A stretch of DNA of 7,941 bases from Planctomycetales bacterium (GTDB taxonomy: Bacteria > Planctomycetota > Planctomycetia > Pirellulales > Thermoguttaceae): positions 1-7,941 of the forward strand of contig SKZG01000151.1 of NCBI GenBank assembly GCA_007127495.1, read 5' to 3'. This document shows, in pieces, positions 1-7,759 of the stretch; positions within the stretch are counted from its first letter, which is position 1; each line of letters opens with the position of its first letter. The notes under the pieces are model-generated. The model made no database searches and was not told where the DNA came from. It was given only the letters and a program-made list of their open reading frames with translations. A program made the translations under genes and the position numbers.

Positions 1-36
1 AGCTTACCCTCAGAAACGGAATAGTCGGGACACGAC

Positions 37-1854
37 GTGCTGATTGGACCCGTATTCACGCGCGAATTCGCGATTGCGCCTCGGCGAGTGCGGGTCTATT
101 TCACCCGCGCTGCCCATGCGGCCGTGCTGCTGCTGATTTGCTGGACGGCGTGGTTGCTGCTGACCGGCACGCAGCGGGTGCGCGACGTGGGCGACCTGGC
201 TCGGTTCGGCACCACGCTGTTCCAGGTGCTGGCCGCGTTGCAGTTAGTGCTCCTGCTGTTCCTCTCGGCTATTCTGGCCGCCGGGGCGGTGGCCCAGGAG
301 AAAGACCGCAAGACCCTGGTCCTGCTGCTCCTGACGCGCCTGACCAATAGCGAACTGGTGCTCGGCCGGCTGTTGGCCAGCCTGCTCAATTTGCTGGTGA
401 TGTTGGCGGCGGCACTGCCCGTGTTCATGCTGACGGCGCTGCTGGGGGGCATTTCCCACGCGCAAATCGCCCGCGTGTTCGCCGTAACCCTGGCCACGGT
501 GCTGGCATGTGGCAGTTTGGGTTCCACGCTGGCGCTCTGGCGGGAAAAGACGTTCCAGACCGTCGCCCTGACCATCCTCGTGCTGGTCCTCTGGCTCGCC
601 GCCTGGAGCATGGTCGACCTTGGCGTGTTCGGCGACGAATGGCTCGGGGTATCGAGCCGCCATTGGGCCACCGGCTTCAGTCCATGGCACGCCATCTTGG
701 CTGCCAGCCGGCCCATTGTACCGACGGTTCCCGCCCTGGGATTTCTCGGCACCCCCGTGCATTGGTTTCTTGCTGTGGCCATGGCGTTTGCAGTCACGCT
801 CAGCGGCGTTGCCGTGGCTCGTGTACGTGTGTGGAATCCCTCGGCAGAGCTGCGGGAAGGGCGGCGTGAGCCGGAGGCTCGCCGGGAAAGCGCGGCGGGC
901 GTTTTCCTTGCGGCGGGCCGGAAACGGTCCGAGACCGGCGCGGCCCCCGTCACCCAAGCCGCAGCCCACGCCGACCGCCACAAGACCCGCGCCGTCTGGG
1001 ATAACCCGGTCATCTGGCGGGAGGTTCGGACCTGGGCTTATGGCCGCCGGATGCTGATTGTCAAGTTGATTTACCTCGTGTTGTTCGCGGTGGCCGCGGC
1101 GGGCCTGCACCGCATGGTGGCATTGCAGCACGCCGCGAGCACCACCGAGGCGGCGGCCGCACTAATTCTCCTGTTGCTGCTGAGCCTGGTTTTGGTCAAT
1201 GCGCAGGCGGTCACCTCGCTCACGACGGAACACGACGGCCGCTCACTCGACCTGCTGCTGGTCACGGATCTTACGCCCAAGGAAATCGTCTTCGGAAAGC
1301 TGGGCGGCGTGTTCTACAATGCCAAGGAGATGGTCGTGCTGCCCGCCCTGCTGTGCGTCTGGTTGGGCTGGCAGGGGATCTTCGGTTTGGAGGACCTGTT
1401 CCTGCTGGTGGGCGGGCTTGCCATTTTATACGGGTTCGTGGCCATGTTGGGGATCCATGCCGGCATGCATTACTCGAACTCGCGTTACGCGATTGCCACC
1501 AGCCTGGGCACAGTGTTCTTTCTGTTTGTCGGTGTGGCCGCGTGTATTTGGATGATGATCGTTTTCAGCGGTTCATTCCACGCGCAGTTCATGCCTTTTT
1601 TCGTGCTGATGGTGGCCGGCGGTACGGGGCTTTATCTGGTGCTCGGCGCGCGCAATCCGTCCACCGCCATCGGCATTGCCTCGTTCGCCTGCCCGTTCGC
1701 CACGTTCTACGCCATCACGAGCTACCTGCTGGGCTCGCACATTGCCGCGTTCTTGGCCATGGCGTTCGCCTATGGGCTTGCCACCGTGGCCCTGCTGATA
1801 CCGGCGATTGACGAGTTTGACGTGGCCACCGGGCGCACGACTGCGGAACTATAA
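37..1854 (+). CDS. ABC-2-type transporter permease with two homologous halves (605 aa)
   Basis: Probable membrane subunit of an ABC transporter; substrate unknown. The hydropathy pattern suggests 12-14 transmembrane segments in two blocks (about residues 26-262 and 341-591), joined by a charged Arg/Glu-rich linker (about 268-320) expected to be cytoplasmic. Each block starts with a similar element (PVFTRE at 5-10, PVIWRE at 324-329). Each also carries a cytoplasmic-loop motif of the ABC-2 permease type, E-x-D-x(3)-L-x-LLL-x-T-x-LT-x(2)-E, at 88-106 and 398-416. The protein thus looks like a fused, duplicated permease that could form the whole membrane domain alone. The start is GTG at 37, placed by the PVFTRE element; no strong ribosome binding site is visible. 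The nucleotide-binding partner is not in the window and is expected just upstream. The first CNNM gene follows after 22 nt, so co-transcription is likely. The family call is fairly secure; cargo and direction cannot be told. Confidence 0.82.
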   Translation: MLIGPVFTREFAIAPRRVRVYFTRAAHAAVLLLICWTAWLLLTGTQRVRDVGDLARFGTTLFQVLAALQLVLLLFLSAILAAGAVAQEKDRKTLVLLLLTRLTNSELVLGRLLASLLNLLVMLAAALPVFMLTALLGGISHAQIARVFAVTLATVLACGSLGSTLALWREKTFQTVALTILVLVLWLAAWSMVDLGVFGDEWLGVSSRHWATGFSPWHAILAASRPIVPTVPALGFLGTPVHWFLAVAMAFAVTLSGVAVARVRVWNPSAELREGRREPEARRESAAGVFLAAGRKRSETGAAPVTQAAAHADRHKTRAVWDNPVIWREVRTWAYGRRMLIVKLIYLVLFAVAAAGLHRMVALQHAASTTEAAAALILLLLLSLVLVNAQAVTSLTTEHDGRSLDLLLVTDLTPKEIVFGKLGGVFYNAKEMVVLPALLCVWLGWQGIFGLEDLFLLVGGLAILYGFVAMLGIHAGMHYSNSRYAIATSLGTVFFLFVGVAACIWMMIVFSGSFHAQFMPFFVLMVAGGTGLYLVLGARNPSTAIGIASFACPFATFYAITSYLLGSHIAAFLAMAFAYGLATVALLIPAIDEFDVATGRTTAEL

Positions 1855-1862
1855 CCTCGCAT

Positions 1863-1867
1863 AGGAG
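1863..1867 (+). promoter_or_regulatory. Shine-Dalgarno site for the first CNNM gene
   Basis: AGGAG lies 9 nt before the TTG at 1877. It decides the start, because no ATG or GTG with a comparable site lies near the beginning of the conserved hydrophobic N-terminus. Confidence 0.75.
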
Positions 1868-1876
1868 ATTGCCGGC

Positions 1877-3142
1877 TTGTTCCTGGAGCAGCTTCCCTGG
1901 CTGTTGACCATGGGCGTGCTGATTTTCGTCTCGGCGTTCTTTTCGTCGAGCGAGGCCGCCTTGTTCTACCTGGGCCGCGCCGACCGCCGCCGACTGGCGG
2001 CCGGCAATGCCGCGCAGCGCGCCGCGGCCGCCTTGCTGGTCGTGCCCGATCGGTTGCTGACGGCCGTGCTGTTTTGGAACCTGCTCTCGAACGTCGCCTA
2101 TTTCACCATTGGTTCGATCCTCAGCTTGCAGTTGGAGCGTACGGGGCGCACGGCGGAAGCCGGCATGCTGGCGGTGTTATCGCTGTTGGGTATTATCGTT
2201 CTGGGCGAGATGCTTCCGAAGAGCCTGGCGGTGGTGCGACCGGCGGGGCTCGCCACGTGGGCCGCCGTGCCGATGACCGTCATGGTGCGGCTGGTGGATC
2301 CGATCATGCCCGTACTGCGCTTCGTGAATTTGCTGTCGCGGCGTTTGATCTGGCCCTCGTTCCGGCCGGAGCCGTACCTGCGTCTGGGCGATTTGGAGCG
2401 AGCCGTCGAGCTTTCCACGGCCGACGCCTCGCTCCTGGTCCAGGAGCAGCAGGTATTGCACAGCCTTGTGCTGCTGTCGGACATTCGCGTGGATGAGATG
2501 ATGCGTCCGCGCACGCAGTTCTTGACGTTTCGCCCGCCGGTCTCGATCGATGACCTGCACGGTCGCATGACGCCGAGCGGCTACCTGCTGGTTACGGAGC
2601 CCGACAGCGACGAGGTGGCGGGCGCGGTGGCGCTCCGCCGCCTGTCGAGCGTTCCCCAGGAGCATCTGGAGGGCTGCGCCCATCCTGTTGCGTATGTGCC
2701 CTGGTGCGCGACGGTGGCCGACGCATTGGAAACGATGCGTCGCCAGTCGCGCCCGGTGGCGGCCGTGGTGAACGAGCTTGGCGAGACGATTGGCATTGTC
2801 ACCTTGGACGACGTGTTCGACACGGTGTTCAGCCATACGGCCAGCCGGACGGAGCGTCTGTTGAGCCGGCCGCCGATCCGAAAGACGGGTGACGGGGTTT
2901 GGCAGGTAAGCGGCATCACCAGTTTGCGTCGGCTTGTCCGGCACTTCGATTTACCCCGCCCGCCAAGCAAGAGCATGACCGTGGCCGGCGCCATTCAGGA
3001 GGCCTTGGAGCGTATTGCCGAGCCGGGCGATACGTGTTGCTGGGGCCCGTTCCGGCTGACGGTGCTGGAGGTGTCGCCGCACGGTCCTTCCTTGGTGGAG
3101 GTACGTCTGGCCGACGGGCAGGCAGCGGAGGACGAGCCATGA
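1877..3142 (+). CDS. CNNM/CorC-family membrane protein with CBS pair and CorC_HlyC domain (421 aa)
   Basis: Member of the DUF21/CNNM family (CorC, 'hemolysin C-like', CNNM), whose characterised members are linked to Mg2+ transport or efflux. The N-terminal DUF21 membrane domain (about 1-160) has the family motif SAFFSSSEAALF (19-30) and a GEMLPK motif (110-115). A CBS pair follows (about 200-320). It starts with DIRVDEMMRPRT (202-213), matching the 'MTPR' element near the nucleotide site in family members, and ends with GIVTLDDVFDTVF (306-318). A C-terminal CorC_HlyC-type domain (about 337-411) completes the usual layout. The motif usually read as G-N-N in the second membrane helix is here FWNLLSN (66-72), so the first Gly-Asn is replaced. 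The TTG start is supported by AGGAG. The stop overlaps the next gene's start (ATGA), which suggests translational coupling and possibly a heterodimer. Family is confident; the actual ion is not known. Confidence 0.88.
   Translation: MFLEQLPWLLTMGVLIFVSAFFSSSEAALFYLGRADRRRLAAGNAAQRAAAALLVVPDRLLTAVLFWNLLSNVAYFTIGSILSLQLERTGRTAEAGMLAVLSLLGIIVLGEMLPKSLAVVRPAGLATWAAVPMTVMVRLVDPIMPVLRFVNLLSRRLIWPSFRPEPYLRLGDLERAVELSTADASLLVQEQQVLHSLVLLSDIRVDEMMRPRTQFLTFRPPVSIDDLHGRMTPSGYLLVTEPDSDEVAGAVALRRLSSVPQEHLEGCAHPVAYVPWCATVADALETMRRQSRPVAAVVNELGETIGIVTLDDVFDTVFSHTASRTERLLSRPPIRKTGDGVWQVSGITSLRRLVRHFDLPRPPSKSMTVAGAIQEALERIAEPGDTCCWGPFRLTVLEVSPHGPSLVEVRLADGQAAEDEP
3127..3132 (+). promoter_or_regulatory. Shine-Dalgarno site for the second CNNM gene
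   Basis: GGAGGA sits 6 nt before the ATG at 3139, inside the last codons of the preceding gene. It supports this ATG over the longer open frame that reads back to 2899 inside the first CNNM gene. Confidence 0.8.
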
Positions 3143-4113
3143 ATGTGGGAGTGGTCGTCTTAGCGGCGGTGGGTCTTTTTCTGAGCGCCTTTTTTAGCGG
3201 TTCGGAAACGGGCTTTTACCGGGCCACCCGGCTGCGATTGGTGCTCGATGCCCGTTCCGGCGACGTGGTCGCGCGCCTGCTGTTGTGGTTGATGAACAAC
3301 CCGTCGCTTTTCGTTGCCACGACCCTGGTGGGCAATAATTCCGCGAACTATCTTGCCTCCCTGGCGATTGTTCTCGGCGCTCAGGCGGTTTTCCCTGGGC
3401 CGGGCCAGGCCGCTGAGCTGCTCGCCCCGCTCGTTCTGGCCCCAATCCTGTTTGTTTACGGGGAATTGCTGCCGAAGCACCTCTTCCTCAACGCTCCGAA
3501 TCGGCTGTTACGGCTGAGTGGGCCGTTGTTTTTGGTTTTTGTGGTGCTTTTCTTTCCGGTGGCCGCCCTGTTGTGGTTATTCAATTACGTGCTCGCCCGG
3601 TTCTTCGGCGAGGCCCCGCAAGAGGTCCGTTTGAAGCTTGCGCGGCGAGAACTGCGGCGCATTCTCGAAGAAGGGCACGCCGTGGGAATCCTGCATCCTT
3701 CGCAGCGCGGGCTGGCGCAGGGGATTTTCGCCGTGGCCAATGTGCCCCTCTTGCGCTATGTCGCCCCGATTACAAACCTGCCGCGGGCACGGGCCGATAT
3801 GTCGAAGGACGCGGTGCTCCGACTCGCCAACCGCTACCGCCTCGCTACCGTGCCGGTCGAATCGGCGGAGCGACCGGGCGAACTCATCGGCTACTATCGC
3901 GTGGTCGACTTGGCGCTCAATCCGTCGCCGGAGCCGGGCCCCTTGCTCCCCTTGATGGACATTCCCGACACCATCTCGCACCTCAGCGCCCTGATGCGAA
4001 TGCGGAGCGGCGGGCACGAGCTGGCCAAGGTGGTTGCCGGGGAAGGCGAATGCCTGGGCGTCGTCACCGCCGACCGCCTGACCGACGCGCTGTGGAGGAG
4101 TCGGCGGGAGTAA
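3139..4113 (+). CDS. Second CNNM/CorC-like membrane protein with CBS pair, lacking the CorC_HlyC domain (324 aa)
   Basis: Paralogue of the preceding gene in the DUF21/CNNM family. The membrane domain (about 1-155) has the intact signatures SAFFSGSETGFY (16-27), VGNNSAN (64-70) and GELLPKH (108-114), so the ion-path motifs look complete here. A diverged CBS pair spans about 200-320. The protein then ends; the CorC_HlyC domain of about 75 residues found in its neighbour is absent, and the length is short for the family. The start was chosen at the ATG in the ATGA overlap, because it has a near-perfect ribosome binding site and gives a family-like N-terminus. The overlap implies coupled synthesis. 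Family members are dimers through both membrane and CBS domains, so a mixed dimer with the upstream protein is a reasonable inference, not shown here. It converges with the small minus-strand gene across 13 bp, with no clear terminator. Confidence 0.85.
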   Translation: MNVGVVVLAAVGLFLSAFFSGSETGFYRATRLRLVLDARSGDVVARLLLWLMNNPSLFVATTLVGNNSANYLASLAIVLGAQAVFPGPGQAAELLAPLVLAPILFVYGELLPKHLFLNAPNRLLRLSGPLFLVFVVLFFPVAALLWLFNYVLARFFGEAPQEVRLKLARRELRRILEEGHAVGILHPSQRGLAQGIFAVANVPLLRYVAPITNLPRARADMSKDAVLRLANRYRLATVPVESAERPGELIGYYRVVDLALNPSPEPGPLLPLMDIPDTISHLSALMRMRSGGHELAKVVAGEGECLGVVTADRLTDALWRSRRE

Positions 4114-4126
4114 ACCCAGCCGCACG

Positions 4127-4363
4127 CTATTTGTGATAGCCCAGCGAGTTGATCACGCCCAGCATTTCCTCGTAGGTGATGAATCGCCTGCGGTGATGCA
4201 GCTTGTATTCATCGATGGCGCGGGCCAGTTCAGCCGCATCGGGCGACAGGCCGTCGTGGCTGTTGCTGAATTGGCGCCGCTCCGCTGTCGGCGGCGGGCC
4301 CGGAATTGAGTAATCGCGACGGTCCACAAATGCGCAACCGGCCGTTTCTAAACCCTGCGACAT
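4127..4363 (-). CDS. Small conserved-looking protein of unknown function (78 aa)
   Basis: I cannot assign a function. The N-terminal half (1-43) is Pro/Arg/Ser-rich and looks disordered. The C-terminal half (about 44-78) is predicted helical: LSPDAAELARAIDEYKL, then a basic RRR and FITYEEMLGVINSLGYHK at the C-terminus. That tail resembles small proteins I recall from planctomycete genomes, where the end is the best conserved part. There are no membrane segments, no signal peptide, and only one Cys. Two in-frame ATGs lie close together (4372 and 4363). AAGGAG lies 10 nt before the inner one but only 1 nt before the outer one, so I chose 4363. The frame stays open back to 4585, but that stretch is Arg-rich and looks like read-through. 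It lies downstream of fusA in the same direction and tail-to-tail with the CNNM genes. It is probably transcribed on its own. The charged helix plus RRR would also suit a nucleic-acid or protein contact. Confidence 0.72.
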   Translation of the reverse strand: MSQGLETAGCAFVDRRDYSIPGPPPTAERRQFSNSHDGLSPDAAELARAIDEYKLHHRRRFITYEEMLGVINSLGYHK

Positions 4364-4373
4364 GATCTGCATG

Positions 4374-4379
4374 CTCCTT
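4374..4379 (-). promoter_or_regulatory. Shine-Dalgarno site for the small protein gene
   Basis: AAGGAG on the minus strand. Its spacing is 10 nt to the ATG at 4363 and 1 nt to the ATG at 4372, which favours the inner start. Confidence 0.6.
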
Positions 4380-4461
4380 CGTAAGGTGGGAGTGGCTGCC
4401 CGGAGGATTGCAGAATGCGAAGCATCCCGAGCGTCACTGCGATTCATTGGGGAACCAAGCA

Positions 4462-4490
4462 AATGTACCGCACGAACCACGGTCATGCAA
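4462..4490 (-). promoter_or_regulatory. Weak promoter-like pair upstream of the small gene
   Basis: On the minus strand, TTGCAT (4490-4485) and TACATT (4467-4462) are 17 nt apart. They match the sigma-70 consensus at 3/6 and 4/6 positions, about 100 nt before the start. Chance matches of this quality are common. The rest of the 4380-4589 gap shows only the hairpin at 4548-4567. Confidence 0.22.
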
Positions 4491-4547
4491 ACCTCAATCC
4501 GACAACGGTTCCGATTGCAGCGATGGCGCCGGTTAGAAGGGTAGGGG

Positions 4548-4567
4548 GGCCGGATGGCCATTCGGCC
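4548..4567 (-). terminator. Hairpin after fusA, possible end of the str operon
   Basis: A 20-nt inverted repeat in which 9 of 10 positions pair (GGCCGAATGG against CCATCCGGCC on the minus strand). It starts 22 nt after the fusA stop. As a hairpin it gives a GC stem with one A-C mismatch and a GGCC loop. A pyrimidine-rich run (CCCCCTACCCTTCT) follows, but there is no true T tract, so it may slow polymerase or protect the 3' end rather than act as a classic intrinsic terminator. Confidence 0.4.
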
Positions 4568-4589
4568 TCGCCCCGATACGGCCACTGGC

Positions 4590-6674
<2,085 letters not shown>

Positions 6675-6681
6675 GAAGGGT

Positions 6682-7152
6682 TTACCAGGCGAAGTGGGCG
6701 AACGCCTTGTTTGCCTCGGCCATCCGGTGGACATTTTCTCGCCGGGTCATGGCGGTGCCCTCGCGCTTGTACGCCGCTATGAGTTCGTTGGCCAGTTTTT
6801 CGTGGGTCGGCCGTCCCTTTTTTTCGCGTACGGCCATGAGAATCCAGCGAATGGCCAACGACTGCTGCCGGTTCTTCCTGACCTGAATGGGCACCTGGTA
6901 CGAAGACCCCCCGACGCGCTTCGAACGAACCTCGATGTTTGGTTTCACGTTCTCCATGGCCTGCGTGAACACCTCGATCGGCTCGACGTCGGTGATGCGC
7001 TTGCCGATCACGTCGAGTGCATCGTAGAACACCTTCAGAGCGACGCTCTTCTTGCCGTCCCACATAAGGCAGTTGACGAACTTGCTGGCCAGGATGGACC
7101 CATACTTCGGATCCGGTGCGAGCTGCTTCTTGCTGGCGGTAATTCGACCCAT
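6682..7152 (-). CDS. rpsG: 30S ribosomal protein S7 (156 aa)
   Basis: Primary binder of the 3' domain of 16S rRNA; it organises the 30S head and lines the mRNA exit region and E site. The length is typical for bacterial S7. The signature region [17 protein letters not shown] (14-30) followed by WDGKKS, the beta-hairpin [12 protein letters not shown] (80-91), the helix [16 protein letters not shown], and the C-terminus [11 protein letters not shown] all match the family. The N-terminus [10 protein letters not shown] places the start at 7152. No Shine-Dalgarno sequence precedes it; the ATG follows TTTTCCC directly, exactly as in rpsL. It lies 94 nt after rpsL and 7 nt before fusA. In E. coli, S7 represses this operon by binding the rpsL-rpsG spacer, and the spacer here is of similar size. 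Whether that control exists here is not visible from sequence. Confidence 0.98.
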   Translation of the reverse strand: MGRITASKKQLAPDPKYGSILASKFVNCLMWDGKKSVALKVFYDALDVIGKRITDVEPIEVFTQAMENVKPNIEVRSKRVGGSSYQVPIQVRKNRQQSLAIRWILMAVREKKGRPTHEKLANELIAAYKREGTAMTRRENVHRMAEANKAFAHFAW

Positions 7153-7246
7153 GGGAAAATTCGCAGTGAGGATTTGGGATTCGGTGTTGTTTTCGTTGAC
7201 GCCGGGCAGAACGCCGTGGGAGCCGGCCCGGCTTGCTCAGGATACG
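7153..7246 (-). other. rpsL-rpsG spacer with a small GC inverted repeat
   Basis: A 94-nt spacer. It contains the inverted repeat AGCCGG-C-CCGGCT at 7221-7233, 13 nt after the rpsL stop, which as RNA would give at most a 4-bp stem. No open frame or promoter of quality is seen. It could be a site for S7 feedback control by analogy with E. coli; I see no motif that proves it. Confidence 0.3.
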
Positions 7247-7615
7247 CTAACTCCGTTTGGCTCCGTACCGGCTGCGCGACTGTTTCCGGCCGTCCACCCC
7301 GAGGGTGTCGAGGGAACCGCGAATGACCTGGTATCGGACGCCGGGCAGGTCTCGCACCCGTCCACCGCGCACCAGCACGATGGAGTGCTCCTGAAGGCTA
7401 TGGCCCTCGCCGGGAATGTACACGGTCACTTCCTTGCCGTTGGACAACCGGACGCGTGTGATCTTTCGCAGCGCCGAGTTGGGCTTTTTCGGGGTCATCG
7501 TCTTGACTTGCAGGCACACCCCTCGTTTTTGGGGGCACCGTTCGAGGACCGGCGCCTTGCTGAAGGTGCGCGGCTTTTTCCGTCGGCGACGGATCAGTTG
7601 GTTAATCGTTGGCAT
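7247..7615 (-). CDS. rpsL: 30S ribosomal protein S12 (122 aa)
   Basis: Decoding-centre protein of the 30S subunit that affects accuracy and the streptomycin response. It matches the family along its length: PTINQLIRR at the N-terminus, CPQKRGVC (27-34), [10 protein letters not shown] (42-51), [10 protein letters not shown] (69-78), [13 protein letters not shown] (83-95), and the usual RKQSRSRYG near the end. Lys43 and Lys44 are present. Position 88, normally Lys in model bacteria, is Arg (codon CGA). Asp89, the residue methylthiolated by RimO in E. coli, is kept. The start at 7615 gives the conserved N-terminus; the frame runs on to 7672, but that point falls inside the -10 box of the promoter, which rules it out. 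There is no Shine-Dalgarno sequence; TTTTCCC directly precedes the ATG. It is the first gene of the rpsL-rpsG-fusA operon. Confidence 0.98.
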   Translation of the reverse strand: MPTINQLIRRRRKKPRTFSKAPVLERCPQKRGVCLQVKTMTPKKPNSALRKITRVRLSNGKEVTVYIPGEGHSLQEHSIVLVRGGRVRDLPGVRYQVIRGSLDTLGVDGRKQSRSRYGAKRS

Positions 7616-7670
7616 GGGAAAACCGTTGCGCCCGAAGGCTCGATTGTCATGTGAATTGTCGGAACACTGC

Positions 7671-7700
7671 AATATATCCTGTTTGGCCGGCGGTTGTCAA
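7671..7700 (-). promoter_or_regulatory. Sigma-70-type promoter of the str operon
   Basis: On the minus strand the -35 box is TTGACA (7700-7695, 6/6) and the -10 box is TATATT (7676-7671, 5/6), with 18 nt between. Transcription would start near 7664, giving a leader of about 50 nt before rpsL. It is the best promoter in the window and sits where a ribosomal operon needs one. Confidence 0.75.
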
Positions 7701-7741
7701 CGGGGCCCTATGACTTCCCGAGGGGCTGCGCCGGCGCCCCC

Positions 7742-7758
7742 CCGGCATGCGGTGCCGG
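7742..7758 (-). terminator. Hairpin after the stop of the right-edge gene
   Basis: Minus-strand inverted repeat CCGGCA-CCGCA-TGCCGG: a 6-bp GC stem with a 5-nt loop, starting 1 nt after the TAG at 7760-7762. A G-rich run follows rather than T residues, so it is at best a weak or Rho-assisted terminator. Together with the str promoter it suggests that rpsL starts a new transcription unit. Confidence 0.33.
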
Positions 7759-7759
7759 C

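Noticed and set aside
1..43. The 3' end of an upstream gene, perhaps the ABC ATPase.
   Set aside because: Two frames end here (TAG at 22-24, and TGA at 41-43 overlapping the GTG start), and too few codons are visible to choose between them or to recognise a protein.
96..1131. Two long minus-strand open frames opposite the ABC permease (305 and 295 codons).
   Set aside because: They are shadows of a high-GC gene on the other strand; the compositions are Arg/Ser- or His/Gln-rich, with no domain and no ribosome binding site.
1855..1876. A promoter between the permease and the first CNNM gene.
   Set aside because: The gap is only 22 nt and is filled by the ribosome binding site; no promoter elements are seen in it.
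4126..4140. Inverted repeat GCTAT-TTGTG-ATAGC at the convergent junction, as a bidirectional terminator.
   Set aside because: The stem is only 5 bp, there is no T tract in either direction, and it overlaps the last codons of the small gene.
4364..4585. N-terminal extension of the small protein up to 4585 (152 codons in total).
   Set aside because: The extra 74 residues are Arg-rich and look like translated intergenic DNA, while a Shine-Dalgarno site is correctly placed for the inner ATG at 4363.
7630..7639. A C(UUCG)G-type hairpin in the rpsL leader (GCC-TTCG-GGC on the minus strand).
   Set aside because: Only 3 bp pair before a mismatch; too weak to call a regulatory structure.
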